Positions 1 through 4,702 of a DNA stretch of 5,631 nucleotides are shown piece by piece; position 1 is the stretch's first letter; each line of letters starts with the position of its first letter. The notes beneath the pieces were generated by a model. That model saw nothing but the letters and a program-made list of their open reading frames with translations. It did not search any database and had not been told where the DNA came from. The DNA comes from Deltaproteobacteria bacterium. GTDB lineage: Bacteria > Desulfobacterota > SM23-61. The position numbers and the translations under genes were made by a program. The stretch covers positions 1-5,631 of the forward strand of contig JAPLIW010000803.1 of assembly GCA_026388915.1 (NCBI GenBank). The letters are read 5' to 3'.

Positions 1-108
1 CCGGCGAAAGCCGGGGTCCAGACGTCGTCCCGACGAAAGTCGGGAACCATCTCATAGACTGGATCCCGGTTTTCACCGGGAACCCTGGATTCCGGCTTCC
101 GCCGGAAT
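1..108. repeat. Cluster of four tetraloop hairpins (dispersed REP-like repeat family)
   Basis: Four perfect short hairpins lie in a row, each with a four-base loop. They are 1-14 (CCGGC/GCCGG, loop GAAA, possibly cut by the window edge), 28-45 (TCCCGAC/GTCGGGA, loop GAAA), 64-81 (TCCCGGT/ACCGGGA, loop TTTC) and 89-108 (ATTCCGGC/GCCGGAAT, loop TTCC). The flanks read 'tggat..hairpin..aatgacg' in the last two and the reverse complement (GTCCAGACG) in the first, so the first two units point opposite to the last two. Repeats of this type (TGGATCCCGG-loop-CCGGGATGACG) are common as dispersed intergenic elements in many proteobacterial genomes; that is recalled family knowledge. One hairpin might double as a terminator for an upstream gene, but there is no T-run. 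Confidence 0.75.
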
Positions 109-119
109 GACGAATTCTA

Positions 120-225
120 CGGAATTTTGACTTCTTACGAGTTCATTAAGTTTTGAATTTAGAATTTTGGTCATTTGAATTTGTTTCGAGGTTCGATATT
201 CGGATTTCGAATTTTAATTGAATTG
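120..225. repeat. AT-rich dispersed repeat with reiterated GAATTT/TTCGA words
   Basis: This stretch is sharply richer in A+T than its surroundings. It reiterates related words such as TTTGAATTTAGAATTTTGG, TTTGAATTTGTTTCGAGG and TTCGATATTCGGATTTCGAA. On the reverse strand it reads as the peptide FEIRISNLETNSNDQNSKF, a kind of spurious translation I recall from many bacterial genomes that carry this repeat; that recognition is from memory. No gene is supported here. The region forms the leader of livH and may contain its promoter, but no convincing -35/-10 pair is visible. Confidence 0.45.
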
Positions 226-267
226 TGGATATTTTCCCCCTGGTATTTGTTTTTGGAAGAGAAGTAT

Positions 268-284
268 AGGAGAGTTTCAAGGTG
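268..284 (+). promoter_or_regulatory. Ribosome binding site fixing the GTG start of livH
   Basis: AGGAGA at 268-273 is followed by an 8-base spacer and a GTG codon at 282-284. This supports the GTG over the next in-frame ATG at 351, which would remove the first predicted membrane segment. Confidence 0.75.
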
Positions 285-1175
285 GGTTTTTTACCCAACA
301 TCGGCCCGGCTGAGGTCCTTTCGCAACTGCTGGTCGGCCTCAGCCGGGCCATGATTTTGTTCACCGTCTGCGCGGGCTTGAGCTTCGTCCTCGGTGTGCT
401 CCGGGTCCCCAACATCGCCCACGGCTCGCTGTACATGATCGGGGCCTTCGCTACCTTCAGCTTGTCCAAGCTGATCGGAGGCCCTGCGGGTTTCTGGCTG
501 GCCCTTATTCTGGCCCCGCTGGTCGTCGCCCTCATTAGCCTGATCGCGGAGAGGGCTCTCTTCTGCCACCTCTACCAGCGGGAGCATCTGATGCTCCTCC
601 TTTTCACCTTCGCCCTGGCCCTCATCCTGGGGGACCTGACCAAGATTGTCTGGGGCGCCGATTACCGGTCGGTATCGGCCCCGGATCTGCTGAAGGGCTC
701 GGTATCCATCCTGGGGGCTTCCTTCCCCCGGTACAACCTCTTCTTGATCTTCGTCGGGTTCATCGTGGCGGTCGCCCTCTGGTTCTTTGTGAACCGTACG
801 AAGATCGGCAAGATCTCCCGGGCCGCGGCCGTGGACCGGGACATGGTGGGGCTTTTGGGAATCAACGTGAGTTGGGTCTTCGCCCTCGCCTTCGTGATCG
901 GCTGTTGCCTGGCCGGGCTGGGAGGGGCTCTGGTGGCCCCCACGGTTAGCATTACCCTGGGAATGGACCACACCCTCATCATCGAAGCGTTCCTGATTGT
1001 AACCATCGGCGGCCTGGGTAACATGTGGGGAGCTCTGGTCGGCTCGCTGATCTTCGGCATAACCCAGTCCCTGGGAGTCCTGGTGTTTCCCCAGTTTGCC
1101 ATCGTCTTTCCCTATGCCGCGGTGGTGATCGTTTTACTCCTGCGCCCCAAGGGGCTTTTGAAATCCGTCTGGTAA
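282..1175 (+). CDS. livH: Branched-chain amino acid ABC transporter permease (LivH family)
   Basis: This is one of the two inner-membrane permease subunits of a LIV/HAAT-type importer. It pairs with LivM to form the channel for leucine, isoleucine, valine or related substrates. The 297-residue product matches usual LivH length and is mostly hydrophobic, with roughly eight membrane segments (about 15-40, 48-65, 70-92, 103-122, 152-170, 197-222, 232-262, 270-288). Family hallmarks are the NIAHG motif at 44-48, the cytoplasmic coupling loop RAAAVDRDMVGLLGINV at 180-196 that contacts the ATPases, the GGLGNMWGALVGS block at 243-255 and the RPKGLL ending at 288-293. Translation starts at GTG with a good Shine-Dalgarno. 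The next liv gene lies 375 bases downstream, an unusually long gap for a livH-livM pair. The exact substrate cannot be read from sequence; amides, urea or other amino acids are alternatives in this family. Confidence 0.93.
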   Translation: MGFLPNIGPAEVLSQLLVGLSRAMILFTVCAGLSFVLGVLRVPNIAHGSLYMIGAFATFSLSKLIGGPAGFWLALILAPLVVALISLIAERALFCHLYQREHLMLLLFTFALALILGDLTKIVWGADYRSVSAPDLLKGSVSILGASFPRYNLFLIFVGFIVAVALWFFVNRTKIGKISRAAAVDRDMVGLLGINVSWVFALAFVIGCCLAGLGGALVAPTVSITLGMDHTLIIEAFLIVTIGGLGNMWGALVGSLIFGITQSLGVLVFPQFAIVFPYAAVVIVLLLRPKGLLKSVW

Positions 1176-1177
1176 AG

Positions 1178-1212
1178 AGAGCAGAGGGCATGGAGCAAAG
1201 AGCAGAGAGTTA
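1178..1212 (+). repeat. Degenerate heptamer tandem repeat after livH
   Basis: Starting two bases after the livH stop codon, five 7-base units run in phase: AGAGCAG, AGGGCAT, GGAGCAA, AGAGCAG and AGAGTTA. They fit a loose consensus RGAGCAN. The array is non-coding and purine-rich. A second heptamer array with another consensus follows livG, and a trace of a 7-base period (AGCG at 1531 and 1538) precedes livM. Confidence 0.6.
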
Positions 1213-1249
1213 ATAAAAAAAACCGAATGAGACACAGATAAACACAGCG

Positions 1250-1420
1250 CAGCAGAGCCGCAACCAAAAGGAATCACCCCCTCCCTCCCCTCCCCCCTCG
1301 AGGGGGAGGGCTTCGTCGTGAGCTCAGCCGAACGGTTAGGGTGGGGGGGATGCTTTTTGCTTAATAAAAATTTCAGAAATTGAACGTAAGTGGTACAGGA
1401 CGGCAAAGCCGCAACCAAAA
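1250..1420. repeat. 20-base direct repeat, two copies (1250-1269 and 1401-1420)
   Basis: The two 20-base copies agree at 18 positions and share AGCCGCAACCAAAA exactly (1256-1269 and 1407-1420). They are 151 bases apart. The first lies just in front of the palindromic element at 1273-1351. The second also contains a short GGCAAAGCC dyad. They may be ends or internal parts of a small mobile or dispersed repeat; no transposase gene is present. Confidence 0.6.
1273..1351. repeat. Palindromic MITE-like element with C/G-rich terminal inverted repeats
   Basis: The outer arms at 1273-1286 (ATCACCCCCTCCCT) and 1338-1351 (AGGGTGGGGGGGAT) are inverted repeats matching at 12 of 14 positions. An inner hairpin around 1286-1310 is centred on CTCGAG, with C-runs on the left and GGGGGAGGG on the right, broken by one bulged C. 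There is no coding capacity. Elements of this form (CACCCCCACCCT...CTCGAGGGGGAGGG...) are recalled as dispersed repeats in several bacterial phyla. Its position inside the liv operon suggests insertion after the operon formed. The transcript would fold strongly here and could attenuate livMGF expression. Confidence 0.65.
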
Positions 1421-1453
1421 TTATTAACCTTGCCCGGGACTACGCGCCTTCCA

Positions 1454-1503
1454 GAAATCCCCCCCTTCTCCCCCCTTTTCTAAAGGGGGGTTGGGGGGAT
1501 TTC
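1454..1503. repeat. Near-perfect 50-base palindrome (C6/G6 arms)
   Basis: The outer arms GAAATCCCCCC (1454-1464) and GGGGGGATTTC (1493-1503) are perfectly complementary over 11 bases. The inner arms CCCCCCTTT (1470-1478) and AAAGGGGGG (1482-1490) are complementary over 9, leaving a three-base loop TCT. Only a small internal asymmetry (CTTCT against TT) interrupts the dyad. It resembles dispersed AAATCCCCCC...GGGGGGATTT palindromes recalled from many bacteria. It lacks a terminator T-run, but its RNA hairpin could stall transcription or protect an mRNA end in the livH-livM gap. Confidence 0.7.
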
Positions 1504-1550
1504 AGAGAATCGTGGCCTAAAGAAAATTAGAGCGCATAGCGTAAATTATT

Positions 1551-2522
1551 ATGGTAATGAATCATCGGACAAAAAGAACATACCCGTCGAACTGGCTTTG
1601 GTTCAACACCGGGATTTTTATCCTCCTTCTCCTGATGCCGTCCCTGGTCCCCCGGTTTTTCGTTTATATCCTCGGCCTCATCTACGTCACTTCCCTCCTG
1701 GCCATGAGCCTGAATCTCCTGGTGGGCTATGGCGGGATGTATCAGTTCCACCACGCCGTCTTTTACGGGGTGGGGGCTTACACGGTCGCTCTCCTGCTGA
1801 CCAAGACTTCCTTCCCTATGTGGGTGGGATTTGTGGCCGGCCCCATCTTCGCCGCGCTGACCGGCCTGGTCGTCGGCTGGTTCTGCGTCCGGCTGACGCG
1901 GCTTTACTTCGGCATGCTCCAGATCTCCCTGGGTTCCCTCCTCTGGGCCATTGTTTACCGGTGGTACAAATTCACCGGGGGCGACGACGGCATCCACGGG
2001 ATCCCCATGCCGCCGTTTCTCTCCTCCCTGAACCAGTCCTATTACTTTATTCTGATCGTCCTGGGGGTCTCGCTGGTCTTCCTCTATTTGATCCTGAAAT
2101 CTCCTTTCGGGGGCACGCTCCAGGCCATCCGGGACAACCCCCAGCGGTGCGAGGCCGTGGGGATCAACGTCCGGCGCCACCAGCTCCGGGCCATCGTCAT
2201 CGGCACCTTTTTCGCCGGGATCGCCGGGGTCCTGTTTGTGGTCCTGGAAAAATCCGTCTTTCCCGACCTCCTGTTCTGGACCCTTTCCCTGGAGATCTTC
2301 ATCATGTGCCTCCTGGGAGGATGGTTCACTTTCGGCGGTCCGATCCTGGGGGCGGGCATCACCATCGCCTTGCGGACGTTCGTGGGAAAATACACCGAGT
2401 ACTGGACCCTGATCCTGGGAATCATCCTCATCCTGCTGATCTTCTTCCTGCCCGAGGGGGTCATGGGGTATTTCATGGAAAAATTCCGGGGAAAGAAAGG
2501 GAGCGAAAGGGGCACCCCTTAG
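1551..2522 (+). CDS. livM: Branched-chain amino acid ABC transporter permease (LivM family)
   Basis: This is the second permease of the importer and partner of LivH in the inner membrane. The product is 323 residues. A short basic cytoplasmic start (HRTKR, 5-9) precedes membrane segments at about 17-55, 63-84, 92-112, 164-182, 213-232, 246-275 and 283-300. Family landmarks are SLNLLVGYGGMYQFHHAVFY (53-72), TGGDDGIHGIP (142-152), the coupling loop with AIRDNPQRCEAVGINVRRHQ (192-211), GGPILGA (262-268) and the PEGVMG ending (301-306). No clear Shine-Dalgarno precedes the ATG at 1551; an in-frame ATG at 1557 is an equal alternative and would remove only two residues. The weak start signal and the repeat-filled gap upstream suggest expression depends on read-through from livH or on an unrecognised promoter. 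The stop codon abuts the livG start with no gap. Confidence 0.93.
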   Translation: MVMNHRTKRTYPSNWLWFNTGIFILLLLMPSLVPRFFVYILGLIYVTSLLAMSLNLLVGYGGMYQFHHAVFYGVGAYTVALLLTKTSFPMWVGFVAGPIFAALTGLVVGWFCVRLTRLYFGMLQISLGSLLWAIVYRWYKFTGGDDGIHGIPMPPFLSSLNQSYYFILIVLGVSLVFLYLILKSPFGGTLQAIRDNPQRCEAVGINVRRHQLRAIVIGTFFAGIAGVLFVVLEKSVFPDLLFWTLSLEIFIMCLLGGWFTFGGPILGAGITIALRTFVGKYTEYWTLILGIILILLIFFLPEGVMGYFMEKFRGKKGSERGTP

Positions 2523-3257
2523 ATGCTGGAAGTTCAAGGTGTCGTCAAATCCTTCGATGATTTTTTGGCCGTGAACGAGGCCAGCCTCCGGGTCCAAAAA
2601 GGGGAAATCGTGGCCGTCATCGGTCCCAACGGAGCCGGGAAGACCACCCTCTTCAACCTCATCACCGGAATTCTCCAGCGGGACCGGGGGCAAGTCCTCT
2701 TCAAGGGGGAGGACATCAGCGGACTTCCTCCCTTCGAGATCTGCAAAAGGGGCATCGGACGGTCCTTCCAGATCGTCAATGTCTTCCCCCGCTTAACGGT
2801 CTTTGAGAACGTCCAGGTCGCGGTCCTGTCCCATCAGAAGAAAAGCAACGTCCTCCTCCGCCCCGCCCGAAACTTGGCCGTGGCGGAAACCCGGAGCCTT
2901 CTGGAGAGCGTCGGCCTGGCCGACAAGGAGCGAAACATCGTGGGCTCCCTTTCCCATGGAGACCAGAAGATCCTGGAGATCGCCATTGCCCTGGGGAATG
3001 AACCGGAGCTGCTCATCCTGGACGAGCCCACCGCCGGTATGTCCCCGGAAGAGACCTTCGCCACCATTGAACTCATCAAGAAGCTGGCCCGCATGAGGGG
3101 GCTGACCATTCTCTTCTGCGAGCACGACATGGACATCGTCTTCTCCATCTCCCGGAGCATCATGGTCATGCACCAGGGGCAGACCCTGATCCAGGGGACC
3201 CCGGAGGAGGTGCGGAATCACCCCGAGGTCCAGTCTGCTTATCTGGGAGGGGAGTGA
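2523..3257 (+). CDS. livG: Branched-chain amino acid ABC transporter ATP-binding protein (LivG family)
   Basis: This is one of the two cytoplasmic ATPases that power the LivHM channel, 244 residues long. Walker A is GPNGAGKT at 34-41, the Q-loop glutamine is Q83 (RSFQIV), the ABC signature is LSHGDQ at 143-148, Walker B with the catalytic glutamate is LLILDEPT at 163-170 (E168), and the H-loop is H201 (FCEHDMDIV). The long insertion after the Q-loop (about 98-122) and the C-terminal HPEVQSAYLGGE are typical of LivG and separate it from LivF. The signature reads SHGDQ instead of the usual SYGQQ of LivG; I recall this as a known variant, not a defect. The ATG follows the livM TAG directly, so translational coupling is likely. 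The stop codon runs into a heptamer repeat array. Confidence 0.95.
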   Translation: MLEVQGVVKSFDDFLAVNEASLRVQKGEIVAVIGPNGAGKTTLFNLITGILQRDRGQVLFKGEDISGLPPFEICKRGIGRSFQIVNVFPRLTVFENVQVAVLSHQKKSNVLLRPARNLAVAETRSLLESVGLADKERNIVGSLSHGDQKILEIAIALGNEPELLILDEPTAGMSPEETFATIELIKKLARMRGLTILFCEHDMDIVFSISRSIMVMHQGQTLIQGTPEEVRNHPEVQSAYLGGE

Positions 3258-3295
3258 TGCGGAAAGAATGTGGAATGCGGAATGCGGAATGAAGG
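3257..3295 (+). repeat. Heptamer tandem repeat (ATGCGGA) between livG and livF
   Basis: Units begin inside the livG stop codon: ATGCGGA at 3257, then ATGTGGA at 3268, ATGCGGA at 3275, ATGCGGA at 3282 and a decayed ATGAAGG at 3289. The last four are in strict 7-base phase. The array fills much of the 65-base livG-livF spacer and ends before the livF ribosome binding site. It has no coding potential of its own. Confidence 0.65.
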
Positions 3296-3311
3296 ACAGG
3301 CAGCCTACCGT

Positions 3312-3325
3312 GGAGGAAATTGATG
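3312..3325 (+). promoter_or_regulatory. Ribosome binding site deciding the livF start
   Basis: GGAGG at 3312-3316 is six bases from ATG 3323 but only three from the in-frame TTG at 3320. The ATG is therefore the better start. Confidence 0.75.
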
Positions 3326-4021
3326 CTGGAGGTTGAGGGGATCCATACCTATTACGGGCTGAGCCACATCCTCTTCGGAGTCTCCCTGAAGGTGGATCCC
3401 CGGGTGATCGTCTGCCTCCTGGGGCGGAACGGGGCCGGAAAGACGACCACCCTCAGGTCGGTCATCGGCCTGAACCCGCCCAAGGAGGGCCGGGTCCGAT
3501 TCAAGGGGGAAGACGTAACCGGAATGGAGCCCTATCTCCTCACCCGCAAAGGAGTCAGCTACGTTCCCGATGACCGCCGGATCTTCGCCGATCTCAGCGT
3601 GCGGGAAAACCTGGAGATCGCCGTACGAACGGGCGGCACGGGGGAGGAGTGGGGGAAGGAAAAGGTGTTCGAACTTTTTCCCGCCCTGCAGAAGATCGAA
3701 TCCCGCAAAGGGGGTTGTCTCAGCGGAGGGGAGCAGAAAATGCTGGCCGTCGCCCGGGCCCTCATGGGAAATCCGGAGCTTCTCCTTCTCGACGAGCCCA
3801 CGGAAGGACTCGCCCCGGCTCTGGTCCGCTCCCTGGAAAGTCAGATTAAAAAGCTGCGCGATGCGGGGCTCACCGTTCTCCTCGCCGAGCAGAATGTCAA
3901 ATCCGCCCTCCGCCTGAGCGACCGGGGATACATCATCGACAACGGCCAGATCCGCTACGAAGGAAGCATCGACGACTTGAAAGAAAACGAGGAGGTGAGG
4001 AAGAAGTATCTGCTGATATGA
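3323..4021 (+). CDS. livF: Branched-chain amino acid ABC transporter ATP-binding protein (LivF family)
   Basis: This is the second ATPase of the importer and forms the nucleotide-binding dimer with LivG. The product is 232 residues from ATG 3323 (233 if the TTG three bases earlier is used). Numbering from ATG 3323, Walker A is GRNGAGKT at 34-41, the Q-loop region is YVPDDRRIF at 80-88, the signature is LSGGEQ at 133-138, and Walker B is LLLLDEPT at 153-160 with catalytic E158. The H-loop position carries Q190 (LLAEQN), as is normal for LivF. Two small departures from the family are visible: PDDRR where PEGRR or similar is usual, and DPRVIVCLLG where GEIVALLG is common before Walker A. Neither touches a catalytic residue. 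It is the last liv gene; no clear terminator follows it. Confidence 0.94.
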   Translation: MLEVEGIHTYYGLSHILFGVSLKVDPRVIVCLLGRNGAGKTTTLRSVIGLNPPKEGRVRFKGEDVTGMEPYLLTRKGVSYVPDDRRIFADLSVRENLEIAVRTGGTGEEWGKEKVFELFPALQKIESRKGGCLSGGEQKMLAVARALMGNPELLLLDEPTEGLAPALVRSLESQIKKLRDAGLTVLLAEQNVKSALRLSDRGYIIDNGQIRYEGSIDDLKENEEVRKKYLLI

Positions 4022-4066
4022 CAAGGACAATTAAATTCCCCTTTAGCGGGAGCCTTCAAAGGCGAG

Positions 4067-4095
4067 GTGACAGATCCTGCCCCGAATGGAATACT
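4067..4095 (+). promoter_or_regulatory. Candidate promoter for the AbrB-like gene
   Basis: GTGACA at 4067-4072 (one mismatch to TTGACA) is followed by a 17-base spacer and AATACT at 4090-4095 (four of six matches to TATAAT). Transcription would begin near 4102, leaving a leader of about 23 bases that carries the Shine-Dalgarno. The -10 box is weak, so this is tentative. Confidence 0.3.
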
Positions 4096-4110
4096 TTAGG
4101 TAATGCACCC

Positions 4111-4127
4111 GAGGAGGGTTCTTTATG
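4111..4127 (+). promoter_or_regulatory. Strong ribosome binding site of the AbrB-like small gene
   Basis: GAGGAGGG at 4111-4118 lies six bases before ATG 4125. It is the best Shine-Dalgarno in the window and the main evidence, with the AbrB motif, that this short frame is translated. Confidence 0.75.
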
Positions 4128-4274
4128 CCGCATTTGACGCAAAAGGCTCGGGTAACCATACCCCTTCCGATCAGGAAAAGACTGAATCTCAAAACCGACG
4201 ATGACGTCCTTTTCGTAATCAGGAATTTGGCCGGGTCCGACCCGAAAGTGGGAAAGAGGCGAAAGCGGGAGTAA
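4125..4274 (+). CDS. Small AbrB/MazE/SpoVT-family DNA-binding protein (antitoxin-like)
   Basis: This 49-residue frame is short enough to be missed by length cut-offs. Residues 6-33 fit the swapped-hairpin AbrB fold: QKARVTIPLPIRKRLNLK (6-23) followed by DDDVLFVI (25-32) lines up with the family pattern KGQVTIPKEIREKLGLKPGDKVLFVV. The conserved TIP, IR, LxLK and D..LFV positions are all kept. A very basic tail KVGKRRKRE (41-49) follows. AbrB-type antitoxins bind their own promoter as dimers and usually have a longer tail that neutralises a toxin; this one has almost no such tail, so it may be only a regulator or a decayed antitoxin. It lies 103 bases after livF and 80 bases before the MNT gene, on the same strand. 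Regulation of the downstream MNT-HepT pair is possible but inferred from position only. Confidence 0.72.
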   Translation: MPHLTQKARVTIPLPIRKRLNLKTDDDVLFVIRNLAGSDPKVGKRRKRE

Positions 4275-4340
4275 CGAATTTTTGGCCAGTCGGGGCCCCA
4301 ACGGGCTGAAAGAGGAAGGGTCCCCTTCATTCCCGTTTTA

Positions 4341-4355
4341 TGGTATGATTGGGCA
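4341..4355 (+). promoter_or_regulatory. Extended -10 promoter giving a probable leaderless MNT mRNA
   Basis: TGGTATGAT at 4341-4349 combines the TGn extension with a -10 hexamer TATGAT (five of six matches to TATAAT). The ATG at 4355 lies five bases after the hexamer, where transcription would normally begin, so the start codon would sit at or next to the 5' end. No Shine-Dalgarno precedes the ATG, in agreement with leaderless initiation. No -35 box is evident at the usual spacing. Confidence 0.5.
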
Positions 4356-4702
4356 TGGAAAAAAAGGATTATTCCCGTGTCTGGCGGGAAAGGGAATTAG
4401 AGGAAAAGAGAAAGAGGCTCTGGGCAATCCGGAAGGCGAGGCGGGTTGCTAAGGCTTTAAAGAGGAAATATGGTGTTCAAGAAGTTTACCTCTTTGGGTC
4501 CCTTGTATGGAGAACTGATTTCTTATGGCCTGGTACCGATATTGACCTTCTCGTTAAAGGGCTGGAGGATGAAAAATACTTCGAGATCCTGGGGGATATT
4601 TCCACCCTCTCTTATCCTTTCAGGGTGGATTTGATTCCATACGAGAAGGCCTGGCCTTCGGTTAAGAATAGAGCCCGCCTCGAGGGAGTTCGCCTTGAAT
4701 AA
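4355..4702 (+). CDS. Minimal nucleotidyltransferase (MNT domain), partner/antitoxin of HepT-like protein
   Basis: The product is 115 residues from ATG 4355 (117 if an in-frame TTG at 4349 is used; that TTG overlaps the -10 box, so ATG is preferred). After a charged helical start (about 1-40) comes the nucleotidyltransferase core. It has LFGS at 46-49, the metal-binding pair DID at 62-64 in TDIDLLV, and a third acidic residue D92 in RVDLIP. All three expected aspartates are present, so it should be active. Between GS and DID lie 12 residues instead of the 10 of the classical motif. The ending (SVKNRARLEGVRL) is typical of partners of HepT-like proteins. In characterised MNT/HepT modules the enzyme transfers AMP from ATP to a tyrosine of the HepT RNase and so neutralises it. 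The next gene overlaps its last 8 bases, a strong sign of coupled expression. Base composition is more A+T-rich than in the liv genes in places. Confidence 0.85.
   Translation: MEKKDYSRVWRERELEEKRKRLWAIRKARRVAKALKRKYGVQEVYLFGSLVWRTDFLWPGTDIDLLVKGLEDEKYFEILGDISTLSYPFRVDLIPYEKAWPSVKNRARLEGVRLE
4683..4697 (+). promoter_or_regulatory. Ribosome binding site fixing the TTG start of the HepT-like gene
   Basis: AGGGAG at 4683-4688, inside the end of the MNT gene, is six bases from TTG 4695. The next in-frame ATG (4770) would cut off the N-terminal helix, so the TTG is preferred. Confidence 0.6.

Noticed and set aside
218..249. Possible livH promoter (TTGAAT and TGGTATTTG)
   Set aside because: The spacer is 20 bases and the -10 is poor; the alternative TTGTGG gives a 15-base spacer. 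In AT-rich repeat sequence such matches are expected by chance.
146..535. 129-codon - strand frame across the repeats and the start of livH
   Set aside because: It combines antisense of livH with the AT-rich repeat, whose translation (FEIRISNLE...) is a familiar spurious peptide.
1527..2693. 388-codon open frame on the - strand opposite livM and the start of livG
   Set aside because: It is antisense to well-supported genes. Its product is rich in Q, E, D, G and P with no domain pattern, as expected from reading GC-rich codons backwards.
3257..3295. Heptamer array as a CRISPR-like repeat
   Set aside because: Units are seven bases and contiguous, without spacers.
4052..4063. GCCTT-CA-AAGGC dyad after livF as a terminator
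   Set aside because: The stem is five bases with a two-base loop and no T-run follows; too weak for an intrinsic terminator.
4043..4330. 95-codon - strand frame between livF and MNT, including a cysteine pair (FCVKCG)
   Set aside because: The two cysteines briefly suggested a zinc ribbon, but no second pair exists, and the + strand AbrB-like frame in the same place has both a motif and a strong ribosome binding site.
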